Translations under genes and position numbers: made by a program
DNA from: Ramlibacter tataouinensis
Lineage (GTDB): Bacteria > Pseudomonadota > Gammaproteobacteria > Burkholderiales > Burkholderiaceae_C
Assembly (NCBI RefSeq): GCF_027941915.1
Contig: NZ_CP116009.1
Location: 2,790,001 to 2,854,000, forward strand
DNA length: 64,000 nucleotides
Reading direction: 5' to 3'
In this document: positions 36,794-44,724 of the stretch, piece after piece
Layout: the number at the start of each line of letters is the position of its first letter
Numbering within the stretch: the first letter of the stretch is position 1
The notes under the pieces: model-generated
Database searches by the model: none
The model's input: the letters and a program-made list of their open reading frames with translations, nothing else
Told to the model about the DNA's origin: nothing

Positions 36794-36801
36794 AATATAC
36801 T
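36794..36801. promoter_or_regulatory. Overlapping divergent -10 elements between comF and the BioC-like gene
   Basis: On the plus strand TATACT (36796-36801) lies 12 bases before the GTG of the methyltransferase gene. On the minus strand TATATT (36799-36794) lies seven bases before the comF ATG. The same AT-rich patch could serve both promoters, so initiation may be mutually exclusive. The -35 regions are weak. Confidence 0.4.
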
Positions 36802-36813
36802 TTGCAGCCTTCC

Positions 36814-37713
36814 GTGTCCGCCGAACTCCCCCCCACGATCGACCCCGCCGCGGCTGCACGCTGGGTCCGCGCGGCGCCCGCGCGTTCGCCCTGGCTGCAC
36901 GACGAGGTCGCGCGCCGCATGGCGCAGCGGCTGGAGTGGATCCGGCTGGCGCCGCAGCGCTGGGCGCACTGGGAGCCGGTGCGCGGCGGCCTGGCGGCCC
37001 AGCCCCTGCTGGAGCAGCGCTACCCGCAGGCCGTGTGCCTGGCCGTGGAGCCGGACGAGCAGCGGCTGGCGGCGGCGCGCCAGGCGCTGGGCCAGTCCTG
37101 GTGGCAGCGCTGGGGCGGGCCGCGGCGCGAACTGGCCGGCTCGGTCGCCGACGCGTCGGTGCAGATGCTGTGGGCCAACATGGCGCTGCACTTCGAGCCC
37201 CGTCCGGCCGGCCTGCTGGCCCGCTGGCTGCGGGCACTGCAGACCGACGGCTTCCTGATGTTCTCCTGCTTCGGCCCGGACACGCTGCGCGAGCTGCATG
37301 CGCTGTACCGGGAGCTCGGCTGGCCGCCGCCCGGGCCGCAGTTCACCGACATGCACGACTGGGGCGACATGCTGGTGGAGGCCGGCTTCGCAGAGCCGGT
37401 GATGGACATGGAGCGCCTCACGCTGACCTGGGAGACGCCGCAGCGCCTGCTGGCGGAGCTGCGCGAGCTGGGCGCCAACCTGCACCCGGGGCGCTTTGCG
37501 GCCCTGCGCGGCAAGGCCTGGCGCACGCGCCTGGAGCAGGCCATCGAGCGCCGCCTGCGCAACGCCGAAGGGCGGCTCGCGCTCACGTTCGAGATCGTCT
37601 ACGGCCATGCGCTGCGGCCCGAGCCGCGCGTGCGCGTGCAGGCGCAGACCGCTTTCAGCCTCGATGACATGCGCGGCCTGCTGCGCGGTGGTGCACAAAA
37701 GCTAAATCCGTAG
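36814..37713 (+). CDS. BioC-like SAM-dependent methyltransferase
   Basis: A 299-residue protein with the general layout of BioC-type methyltransferases. AQRLEWIRLAPQRWAHWEP is at the N terminus, followed by a degenerate SAM site, SVADASVQMLWANMALHF (post-motif region), LQTDGFLMFSCFGPDTLREL and HDWGDMLVEAGF. These latter blocks match BioC. The usual GxGxG is absent or eroded. GTG at 36814 is used because of the promoter and conservation. Biotin synthesis is the likely role; other bio genes are not nearby. Confidence 0.7.
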   Translation: MSAELPPTIDPAAAARWVRAAPARSPWLHDEVARRMAQRLEWIRLAPQRWAHWEPVRGGLAAQPLLEQRYPQAVCLAVEPDEQRLAAARQALGQSWWQRWGGPRRELAGSVADASVQMLWANMALHFEPRPAGLLARWLRALQTDGFLMFSCFGPDTLRELHALYRELGWPPPGPQFTDMHDWGDMLVEAGFAEPVMDMERLTLTWETPQRLLAELRELGANLHPGRFAALRGKAWRTRLEQAIERRLRNAEGRLALTFEIVYGHALRPEPRVRVQAQTAFSLDDMRGLLRGGAQKLNP

Positions 37714-37726
37714 TTCATGCGCGGAA

Positions 37727-37752
37727 TTGATGCACATCAACGGGGCTACAAT
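37727..37752 (+). promoter_or_regulatory. FNR/ANR box overlapping the cytochrome oxidase promoter
   Basis: TTGAT-GCAC-ATCAA (37727-37740) is a perfect FNR-family box. A -10 TACAAT (37747-37752) follows 6 bases later, so the box centre lies near -26 relative to the expected start. This position blocks RNA polymerase rather than activating it, predicting repression of the aa3 oxidase genes when oxygen is low. Confidence 0.7.
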
Positions 37753-37765
37753 GCCCTGTTGATTT

Positions 37766-38260
37766 GTGTCAGTGCCGCCGATGCCGGTTTTTCGTTTCGC
37801 GACAGTCCAGGGGCAGGCCATCGTCTGGTTCCTGCGGCGTAACTGCTCGGTCACGCCGACCCAGCTGGGGTGGTTCTATGCCGCCCTGTGCGCCGTCTCG
37901 ATCGCGATCGCTGCGTACTTCTGGCTGCGTGGCGCACCACTTGCAATGCCTTTTGCCTGGTTCGAGCTCGGTGCGCTGGGCCTGGCCTTCCTGGCCTATG
38001 CCCGGCACGCCGCCGACGGCGAGCGCATCTGCCTGCAGGGGCGCCGGCTGGTGGTCGAGCTGGAGAGCGCCGGTCAGCTGCAGCGCACCGAGTTCGATCC
38101 CGATTGGGTGCGGGTGGAGCCGCGCTCGGGTGGACGCTCGCTGATCGAGGTCTCGGGCCGCGGGCGCTCGGTGCGGGTGGGGCGCTACCTGCGGCCGGAG
38201 CTGCGGCCCCTGCTGGCACAGGAAATCAGGAGCGCGCTGCGCGAACGGGCCGCGGCCTGA
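37766..38260 (+). CDS. DUF2244 membrane protein
   Basis: A 164-residue protein with two membrane segments (about residues 36-52 and 60-76) and a soluble C-terminal domain containing RTEFDPDWVRVEP and GRSVRVGRYLRPELRPLLAQEI, matching DUF2244. Genes of this family commonly head aa3 oxidase clusters in Burkholderiales, but the function is unknown. GTG at 37766 is given; ATG at 37781 is an equally possible start. It is followed by ctaC after 48 bases. Confidence 0.85.
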   Translation: MSVPPMPVFRFATVQGQAIVWFLRRNCSVTPTQLGWFYAALCAVSIAIAAYFWLRGAPLAMPFAWFELGALGLAFLAYARHAADGERICLQGRRLVVELESAGQLQRTEFDPDWVRVEPRSGGRSLIEVSGRGRSVRVGRYLRPELRPLLAQEIRSALRERAAA

Positions 38261-38308
38261 GCGGCGCCGGCGGCGGATTGTGTGATTGAACAGACGGAAC
38301 CAAGAACG

Positions 38309-39460
38309 ATGAAGAGCCTTTCGATCAAGTCCGCCGGCCTCGCGGCCGCGCTGGCGTCCGGCGCGGCGCACGCGGTCAACGACCTTCCCGGCGGGCCCGG
38401 CGTGCGCCAGCTCAACCTGCACGAGGCGGCCACCCGCATCGCCGCCGAGATCTCCTGGCTGCACTGGTTCATGCTGATCACCAGCACGGTGATCTTCGTG
38501 CTGGTGTTCGGGGTGATGTTCTATTCGATCTGGAAGCACCGCAAGTCGGTCGGCCACAAGGCCGCCAACTTCCACGAATCGGCCACCGTCGAAGTGGTCT
38601 GGACGGTGATCCCCTTCATCATCGTGATCCTGATGGCGCTGCCGGCCACCAAGGTGCTGGTCGCCTCCAAGGACACCGGCAACGCCGACCTGACCATCAA
38701 GGCCACCGGCTACCAGTGGAAGTGGGGCTACGACTACCTCAACGGCGAGGGGTCGGGCCTGGCTTTCCTGTCCACCCTGGACAGCTCGCACCGCGCCATG
38801 TCCAACGCAGGCGCCGCCGGCGCCGTGCCCGACGACTACCTGCTCAAGGTCGACAACCCGCTGGTGGTGCCGGTCAACAAGAAGGTGCGGATCATCACCA
38901 CGGCCAACGACGTGATCCACTCCTGGGGCGTGCCGGCGTTCGGCATCAAGCAGGACGCCATTCCCGGCTTCGTGCGCGACACCTGGTTCCGCAGCGAAAA
39001 GACCGGTGACTTCTACGGCCAGTGCTACGAGCTGTGCGGCAAGGAGCACGCCTACATGCCCATCCACGTCAAGGTGGTGAGCGCGCAGGAGTACACCGCC
39101 TGGGTGGCCGACCAGCAGAAGAAGCTGGCGGCCAAGCAGGACGATCCCAACAAGGTCTGGACGCTGGCGGACATCGGGGCCCGCGGCGCCAAGGTCTATG
39201 CCGCCAACTGCGCCGCCTGCCACCAGGAAAACGGCAAGGGCGCCGGCCCCATCAAGCCGCTGGACGGCTCGGCCATCGTGCAGGACGCCGACAAGGGCAA
39301 GGCGCTCGAGGTGGTGCTCCATGGCCGCGGCGCGATGCCGGCCTGGAAGCAGCTGTCGGACACCGACCTGGCGGCGGTGATCAGCTTCACCAAGAACCAC
39401 TGGTCCAACAAGACCGGCCAGATCGTCCAGCCGTCCGAAGTGCTGGCGGCGCGCAAATAA
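38309..39460 (+). CDS. ctaC: Cytochrome c oxidase subunit II with fused cytochrome c domain
   Basis: Subunit II receives electrons from cytochrome c through the CuA centre. The 383-residue protein has a signal peptide, two membrane helices (about residues 55-75 and 95-115), and the CuA ligands Cys239 and Cys243 in GQCYELCGKEHAYMPIHV. A C-terminal class I cytochrome c domain has heme motif CAACH (Cys301, Cys304, His305). The fused heme domain is the caa3-like form. ATG at 38309 gives a proper signal peptide; a GTG 27 bases earlier is an alternative. Confidence 0.95.
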   Translation: MKSLSIKSAGLAAALASGAAHAVNDLPGGPGVRQLNLHEAATRIAAEISWLHWFMLITSTVIFVLVFGVMFYSIWKHRKSVGHKAANFHESATVEVVWTVIPFIIVILMALPATKVLVASKDTGNADLTIKATGYQWKWGYDYLNGEGSGLAFLSTLDSSHRAMSNAGAAGAVPDDYLLKVDNPLVVPVNKKVRIITTANDVIHSWGVPAFGIKQDAIPGFVRDTWFRSEKTGDFYGQCYELCGKEHAYMPIHVKVVSAQEYTAWVADQQKKLAAKQDDPNKVWTLADIGARGAKVYAANCAACHQENGKGAGPIKPLDGSAIVQDADKGKALEVVLHGRGAMPAWKQLSDTDLAAVISFTKNHWSNKTGQIVQPSEVLAARK

Positions 39461-39481
39461 GAAAGCACCCGAGGTAACGCC

Positions 39482-41161
39482 ATGAGCGCAGTTCTCCCCA
39501 CCCCCGGCCTCGCGCACGAGCACCACGACGACCACCACGCCCCGACCGGGTGGCGCCGCTGGGTCTATGCCACCAACCACAAGGACATCGGCACCCTGTA
39601 CCTGCTGTTCTCGTTCACCATGCTGATGGTGGGCGGGCTGCTGGCCATGGGCATCCGCGCCGAGCTGTTCCAGCCCGGCCTGCAGCTGGTCAACCCCGAG
39701 CTGTTCAACCAGCTGACGACCATGCACGGCCTGATCATGGTGTTCGGCGCGATCATGCCGGCCTTCGTCGGCTTCGCGAACTGGATGATCCCGCTGCAGA
39801 TCGGCGCCAGCGACATGGCGTTCGCGCGGATGAACAACTTCAGCTTCTGGCTGCTGGTGCCCGCCGGCATCGTGCTGATCGGCTCGTTCTTCATCCCCGG
39901 CGGCGCGCCGGCGGCGGGCTGGACGCTGTACGCGCCGCTGACGCTGCAGATGGGCCCGTCGATGGACGCCAGCATCTTCGCGATGCACATCATGGGCGCC
40001 AGCTCGATCATGGGCTCGATCAACATCATCGTCACGGTCCTCAACATGCGCGCCCCCGGCATGACGCTGATGAAGATGCCGATGTTCGCCTGGACCTGGC
40101 TGATCACCGCCTACCTGCTGATCGCCGTGATGCCCGTGCTGGCCGGCGCGATCACCATGACGCTGACCGACCGCCACCTCGGCACCACCTTCTTCAACCC
40201 GGCCGGCGGCGGCGACCCGGTGATGTACCAGCACATCTTCTGGTTCTTCGGCCACCCCGAGGTCTACATCATGATCCTGCCGGCCTTCGGCATCATCAGC
40301 CAGGTCGTGCCGGCGTTCTCGCGTAAGCGCCTGTTCGGCTACGCCTCCATGGTGTATGCCGTCGCCGCCATCGCGATCCTGTCGTTCATCGTCTGGGCAC
40401 ACCACATGTTCACCACCGGCATGCCGGTGACCGGCCAGCTGTTCTTCATGTACGCGACCATGCTGATCTCGGTGCCGACGGCGGTGAAGATCTTCAACTG
40501 GACGGCCACCATGTGGCAGGGCTCGATGACCTTCGAGACCCCGATGCTGTTCTCGGTCGGCTTCATCTTCGTGTTCACCATCGGCGGCTTCACCGGGCTG
40601 ATCCTGGCCATGGCCCCGATCGACCTGCTGCTGCAGGACACCTACTACGTGGTGGCGCACTTCCACTACGTGCTGGTGGCCGGCTCGCTGTTCGCGCTGT
40701 TCGCCGGCTTCTACTACTGGTCGCCCAAGTGGAGCGGCGTGATGTACAACGAGACGCGAGGCAAGATCCACTTCTGGTGGTCGCTGATCTCCTTCAACGT
40801 CACCTTCTTCCCGATGCACTTCCTGGGGCTGGCCGGCATGCCGCGCCGCTACGCCGACTACCCCATGCAGTTCGCCGACTTCAACATGTGGGCCTCGCTC
40901 GGCGGCTTCGCCTTCGGCCTGGCGCAGGTGTACTTCTTCTTCTTCGTGGTGCTGCCGGTGATGCGCGGCCAGGGCGAAAAGGCCCCGCAGCGGCCGTGGA
41001 ACGACCCGGACGGCAAGGGCGCCGAGGGCCTGGAGTGGGAAGTGCCGTCGCCGGCGCCGTTCCACACCTTCGAGACGCCGCCCAAGCTGGACGCCAGCGC
41101 CACCCGCATCCTGGACGGCCACATCAACCCGCACGCCGCGCCGGGCGCGGTGCCCCACTGA
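39482..41161 (+). CDS. ctaD: Cytochrome c oxidase subunit I
   Basis: The 559-residue catalytic subunit holds heme a and the heme a3-CuB site. Twelve membrane helices are expected. Key motifs are TMHGLIMVFGAIMP, WFFGHPEVYIMILPAFG (CuB His and the His-Tyr pair), VWAHHMFTTGMP, TVAKIFNWTATMW-like TAVKIFNWTATMW, and the heme-ligand region VVAHFHYVLVAG. GAGGTAACG precedes the ATG. The tiny assembly protein follows after two bases. Confidence 0.98.
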   Translation: MSAVLPTPGLAHEHHDDHHAPTGWRRWVYATNHKDIGTLYLLFSFTMLMVGGLLAMGIRAELFQPGLQLVNPELFNQLTTMHGLIMVFGAIMPAFVGFANWMIPLQIGASDMAFARMNNFSFWLLVPAGIVLIGSFFIPGGAPAAGWTLYAPLTLQMGPSMDASIFAMHIMGASSIMGSINIIVTVLNMRAPGMTLMKMPMFAWTWLITAYLLIAVMPVLAGAITMTLTDRHLGTTFFNPAGGGDPVMYQHIFWFFGHPEVYIMILPAFGIISQVVPAFSRKRLFGYASMVYAVAAIAILSFIVWAHHMFTTGMPVTGQLFFMYATMLISVPTAVKIFNWTATMWQGSMTFETPMLFSVGFIFVFTIGGFTGLILAMAPIDLLLQDTYYVVAHFHYVLVAGSLFALFAGFYYWSPKWSGVMYNETRGKIHFWWSLISFNVTFFPMHFLGLAGMPRRYADYPMQFADFNMWASLGGFAFGLAQVYFFFFVVLPVMRGQGEKAPQRPWNDPDGKGAEGLEWEVPSPAPFHTFETPPKLDASATRILDGHINPHAAPGAVPH

Positions 41162-41163
41162 GC

Positions 41164-41292
41164 ATGCCCGCGGCCATGAACGACGACGAGCGCAAGAAGG
41201 CCAACCGCCGCCTGGGCCTGATCCTGGCGTCGGTCGCGCTGGCCTTCCTGCTCGGCTTCATGGCCAAGATGATCCTCATGGGAGGAGGCTGA
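41164..41292 (+). CDS. Small cytochrome oxidase assembly protein
   Basis: A 42-residue single-pass membrane protein with a charged N terminus (NDDERKKANRRLG) and one membrane helix (LILASVALAFLLGFMAKMILM). Short proteins of this kind lie between ctaD and ctaG across Burkholderiales and are annotated as small oxidase assembly proteins. A second in-frame ATG at 41176 would give 38 residues. It sits 2 bases after ctaD and 4 bases before ctaG. Confidence 0.85.
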   Translation: MPAAMNDDERKKANRRLGLILASVALAFLLGFMAKMILMGGG

Positions 41293-41296
41293 AGCC

Positions 41297-41899
41297 ATGG
41301 CCGCAGGCGGGGAGAACCGCAAGATGGTGGGCAAGCTGGCGGTGGTGGCCGCCGGCATGTTCGTGTTCGGCTACGCGCTGATCCCGATCTACAAGCACAT
41401 CTGCGAGCTCACCGGCATCAACATCCTGGCGCTGAGCGAAAAGCAGGTGCCGGGCGGCTCCACCGCGGCGGCCAACTCGCAGGTCGACCTGGCCCGCACC
41501 ATCACCGTGGAGTTCGACGCCAACGCGCGCGGCCCCTGGCAGTTCAAGCCGGCGGTCTCCAGCCTGAAGGTGCATCCGGGCGAACTGGCCACGGTGGTCT
41601 ACGAGTTCCAGAACGTGCAGGACCGCCGGATGTCGGCGCAGGCCATTCCGAGCTACGCGCCGCGCCAGGCCGCCGCGCACTTCAACAAGCTCGAGTGCTT
41701 CTGCTTCAACCAGTACACGCTGGAGCCGGGCGAGAAGAAGGAGTGGCCGGTCGCCTTCGTGGTGGATCCCAAGCTGTCCAAGGACGTGACCACGATCACG
41801 CTCTCGTACACCTTCTTCGAGGTGGGGTCGTCCACGCCGGCGGCGCCGGCCGCGGTTTCGTCGGCCGGGCCCGAGCCGGCACCCGGAGAGCGGTCATGA
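41297..41899 (+). CDS. ctaG: Cytochrome c oxidase assembly protein CtaG/Cox11
   Basis: A 200-residue copper chaperone that delivers Cu to the CuB site of subunit I. It has an N-terminal membrane anchor (about residues 15-35), then an immunoglobulin-like domain with the Cox11 copper motif ECFCFNQYTLEPGE. The start ATG is preceded by GGAGGC. The stop overlaps the DUF2970 start. Confidence 0.95.
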   Translation: MAAGGENRKMVGKLAVVAAGMFVFGYALIPIYKHICELTGINILALSEKQVPGGSTAAANSQVDLARTITVEFDANARGPWQFKPAVSSLKVHPGELATVVYEFQNVQDRRMSAQAIPSYAPRQAAAHFNKLECFCFNQYTLEPGEKKEWPVAFVVDPKLSKDVTTITLSYTFFEVGSSTPAAPAAVSSAGPEPAPGERS

Positions 41900-42072
41900 G
41901 CTTCCTGCGCACGGCGCGCGCGGTGGCCTGGTCCTTCTTCGGCGTGCGCAAGCGCAGCGGGTGGGAAGACGACGCCCGCCGCGCCAACCCCCTGCACGTG
42001 GTGGCAGTCGGGCTGGTGGGCATCGTCCTGGTCGTGGCCGGCCTGATCGCGCTGGTCAACTGGGTCGTCTAG
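41896..42072 (+). CDS. DUF2970 small membrane protein
   Basis: A 58-residue protein matching DUF2970: FLRTARAVAWSFFGVRKRSGWEDDARR followed by one membrane helix (VVAVGLVGIVLVVAGLIALVNWVV). It is found in the same place in related oxidase operons; its role is unknown. It starts inside the ctaG stop codon (ATGA) and is followed by ctaE after 38 bases. Confidence 0.9.
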   Translation: MSFLRTARAVAWSFFGVRKRSGWEDDARRANPLHVVAVGLVGIVLVVAGLIALVNWVV

Positions 42073-42110
42073 GAAATCACACAAGAATCGAAAGCAGGAG
42101 TCGACAAACC

Positions 42111-42992
42111 ATGAGCTCAACCGCCGGCGGCAGCCAGCCCTACTACTTCGTGCCGCATCCTTCGCGGCACCCGTTCTTCGCCGCCTTCGGCCTGTTCTTC
42201 GTCATCTTCGGCGCCGCCGCATGGATCAACAGCATCGGCTGGGGCAAGTGGACCTTCTTCTTTGGCCTGGTCTGGCTGCTGGTCGTGCTGTTCCAGTGGT
42301 TCAGCGACGCCGTGGGTGAAAGCGAGGCGGGCCAGTACAGCCGCCGGGTGGACCACTCGTACCGCTGGAGCATGAGCTGGTTCATCTTCTCGGAGGTGAT
42401 GTTCTTCGGCGCATTCTTCACTGCCCTGTGGTGGATGCGCGCCCACTCGGTGCCCGCGCTCGGCGGTCTGGAGAACTCGATCCTGTGGCCCGACTTCAAG
42501 GCGGCCTGGCCCAGCACGGCGCCGGGCATCACGGCCTCGCCGGCCGGCACGGTGGAGCCGTTCCAGACCATGGGCCCGCTGTGGCTGCCGACCATCAACA
42601 CGGCGCTGCTGCTGAGTTCGGGCGTGACGCTGACCATCGCCCACCACCTGCTGCGCGTGGGCAAGCGGGCCCCCACCATCGCCTTCATGTGGCTGACGGT
42701 GCTGCTGGGCTTCACCTTCCTGTGCGTGCAGGGCTATGAGTACTACCACGCCTACACCGACCTGAACCTGAAGCTGACGTCGGGCGCCTACGGCTCCACC
42801 TTCTTCATGCTGACCGGCTTCCACGGGTTCCACGTGCTGGTCGGCATGCTGATGCTGTTCTTCATCACGCTGCGGCTGATGCGCGGCCACTTCACGCCCG
42901 ATCGCCACTTCGGCTTCGAGGGCGCGGCCTGGTACTGGCACTTCGTCGACGTGGTCTGGCTGGGCCTGTACGTGCTGGTCTACTGGATGTAA
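42111..42992 (+). CDS. ctaE: Cytochrome c oxidase subunit III
   Basis: A 293-residue inner-membrane subunit with seven helices. Conserved stretches are FSEVMFFGAFFTALWWMRAH, TGFHGFHVLVG and AAWYWHFVDVVWLGLYVLVYW. GCAGGAG lies upstream of the ATG. A strong terminator follows, ending the main oxidase transcript. Confidence 0.97.
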   Translation: MSSTAGGSQPYYFVPHPSRHPFFAAFGLFFVIFGAAAWINSIGWGKWTFFFGLVWLLVVLFQWFSDAVGESEAGQYSRRVDHSYRWSMSWFIFSEVMFFGAFFTALWWMRAHSVPALGGLENSILWPDFKAAWPSTAPGITASPAGTVEPFQTMGPLWLPTINTALLLSSGVTLTIAHHLLRVGKRAPTIAFMWLTVLLGFTFLCVQGYEYYHAYTDLNLKLTSGAYGSTFFMLTGFHGFHVLVGMLMLFFITLRLMRGHFTPDRHFGFEGAAWYWHFVDVVWLGLYVLVYWM

Positions 42993-43049
42993 GGACTTCG
43001 TCGGGAAGAATCGCGTCGCGACTTCTCCCGGCGGCCCGATCGGAAGCGA

Positions 43050-43080
43050 CAAGGCGCCCAGCGGGCGCCTTGTGCATTTT
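43050..43080 (+). terminator. Rho-independent terminator after ctaE
   Basis: A perfect ten-base stem CAAGGCGCCC/GGGCGCCTTG with a three-base loop is followed by TGCATTTT. It lies about 58 bases after the ctaE stop, between convergent genes. Confidence 0.85.
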
Positions 43081-43091
43081 CGCGAGGCGCG

Positions 43092-43313
43092 TCAGGCCCC
43101 GGCAGGGATTCCGGTAGGCTGGATGTAACCCAGCTTCCAGGCGATCAGGATGCAGATGAACAGCAGGATGGAAAAGCCCACCCGGAAGGCCAGCGCGCGC
43201 GCCATGCGGCCGGTCCGCGGCCGGCCGTCCTGGCCGTCGCGCATCATGAAGTACAGCGCCGAGCCGAGGCTGCCGATGATCGCCACGAACGCCAGCAGCA
43301 CGAGGTATTTCAT
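43092..43313 (-). CDS. Twin transmembrane protein (DUF2909)
   Basis: A 73-residue protein with two membrane helices (YLVLLAFVAIIGSLGSALYFM and VGFSILLFICILIAWKLGYI) separated by a basic loop, matching the DUF2909 twin-TM family. It is encoded opposite to its neighbours between ctaE and the SURF1 gene, an arrangement common in related oxidase clusters. Its function is unknown. Confidence 0.88.
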   Translation of the reverse strand: MKYLVLLAFVAIIGSLGSALYFMMRDGQDGRPRTGRMARALAFRVGFSILLFICILIAWKLGYIQPTGIPAGA

Positions 43314-43337
43314 GGCGCCGATTATCGGCGCGCCCCG

Positions 43338-44060
43338 ATGAAGCGGACCCGCTTCTGGCTGCTGACCCTGGCCGCGCTGCTGGGCATCGGCACCACCTTC
43401 GCGCTCGGGCTGTGGCAGCTCGGCCGGGCCCACCAGAAGGACGCACTGGCAACCGCGATCCAGTCGCGCAAGGACATGACCGCCCTGGACCAGGCCGCCC
43501 TGCTGTCCGGCGATCGGCGCGCGCTGCTGCACCGCCCGGTGCAGCTGCGCGGCCAGTGGGTGCCCGAGCGGACCGTCTTCCTGGACAACCGGCAGATGGA
43601 AGGGCGCGTCGGCTTCTACGTGCTCACGCCGCTGCGGCTGGCCGGCAGTGACAGCGTGGTGCTGGTGCAGCGCGGCTGGGCGCCCCGCAACTTCGAGCAG
43701 CGCGAGGCGTTGCCACGGGTGGAGACGCCGCCCGGCGAAGTGGTGGTGCAGGGGCGCATCGCCCCGCCCCCGGCGAAGCTTTACCAGTTCGGCCCATCGG
43801 GCAGCGGGCCCATCCGGCAGAATCTCGACTTGCTGCCGTACGCTGCCGAGACGGGCCTGAAGCTGCTGGCCGACGTCTCGGTGCAGCAGACCGGCCCCGC
43901 CTCGCAGGGCCTGCGGCGCGAATGGCCCGAGACCGGGGGCCGTGGCTCCGAAACCAATTACGGCTACGCCTTCCAGTGGTGGGCCCTGTGCGGCCTGATC
44001 GCCTTCCTCTATGCCTGGTACCAGTTCATCCAACCCCGCCGCCGAGCCCGGTCATCTTGA
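43338..44060 (+). CDS. SURF1-family cytochrome oxidase assembly protein
   Basis: A 240-residue SURF1 protein, needed for heme a insertion into subunit I. It has membrane helices at both ends (about residues 5-22 and 212-230), LALGLWQLGRAHQK at the start, FLDNRQMEGRVGFYVLTPL and VLVQRGWAPRN in the middle, and ETNYGYAFQWWALCGLI at the C terminus. Its last 50 bases overlap the next gene if that gene starts at 44011. Confidence 0.93.
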   Translation: MKRTRFWLLTLAALLGIGTTFALGLWQLGRAHQKDALATAIQSRKDMTALDQAALLSGDRRALLHRPVQLRGQWVPERTVFLDNRQMEGRVGFYVLTPLRLAGSDSVVLVQRGWAPRNFEQREALPRVETPPGEVVVQGRIAPPPAKLYQFGPSGSGPIRQNLDLLPYAAETGLKLLADVSVQQTGPASQGLRREWPETGGRGSETNYGYAFQWWALCGLIAFLYAWYQFIQPRRRARSS

Positions 44061-44724
44061 CCAGCCGCTGGACCTGACGGTGCATGCGCTGCCCGGTCCG
44101 CGCGAGCTGGAACAAGCCCAGCGCACGACGCGTGGGCGCTTCAAGATGCTTGGGGTCCTGCTGATCTGCGCCGCGCCGGTCATCGCCTCTTACTTCACCT
44201 ACTACGTGGTGCGGCCGGACGCGCGCCGCAACTTCGGCGAGTTGATCCAGGCGCAGCCGACCCTGCCGGCGCTGACCGCTCGCACGCTGGCGGGGCAGCC
44301 GGTGGCGCTGCCCTCGCTGGCCGGCCAATGGCTGCTGGTCAGCGTGGCCGGCGGCGCCTGCGACGCGCGCTGCGAGAACCACCTGTACCTGCAGCGCCAG
44401 ATCCGCGAGGCGCTGGGCAAGGACAAGGACCGGCTCGACTGGGTCTGGCTGGTGGACGATGCCGCGCCGGTGCGACCGGAACTGGAGCCGGCGCTGGCGG
44501 CCGCGACGGTGCTGCGTGCGCCGCGCGAGCAGCTCGCGCAATGGCTGCAGCCGGCCGCCGGCCAGGCGCTGGAGGACCACCTGTACCTGGTCGATCCCAT
44601 GGGTCACTGGATGCTGCGATTTCCCGCCGGACTCGACCGGCCCGGCGCCGCCAAGGCCAAGGCCGACCTCGACCGCCTGCTGCGGGCGTCGGCCGGTTGG
44701 GACCAGCCGGGGCGCAACCGATGA
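44011..44724 (+). CDS. Membrane-anchored thioredoxin-like protein with CxxxC motif, oxidase cluster
   Basis: A 237-residue product with one membrane helix (about residues 45-65) and a periplasmic domain whose motif GGACDARCENHLYLQRQ has the C-x3-C spacing of SCO copper proteins. No named family is certain. ATG at 44011 overlaps SURF1 by 50 bases; an in-frame GTG at 44080 would remove the overlap. Position between SURF1 and heme A synthase suggests a copper or thiol role in oxidase assembly. Confidence 0.8.
   Translation: MPGTSSSNPAAEPGHLDQPLDLTVHALPGPRELEQAQRTTRGRFKMLGVLLICAAPVIASYFTYYVVRPDARRNFGELIQAQPTLPALTARTLAGQPVALPSLAGQWLLVSVAGGACDARCENHLYLQRQIREALGKDKDRLDWVWLVDDAAPVRPELEPALAAATVLRAPREQLAQWLQPAAGQALEDHLYLVDPMGHWMLRFPAGLDRPGAAKAKADLDRLLRASAGWDQPGRNR

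Noticed and set aside
37769-41158. Minus-strand open frame of more than 1100 residues antisense to ctaC and ctaD
   Set aside because: Stop-poor antisense frames are expected at this GC content; the plus strand encodes clear oxidase subunits.
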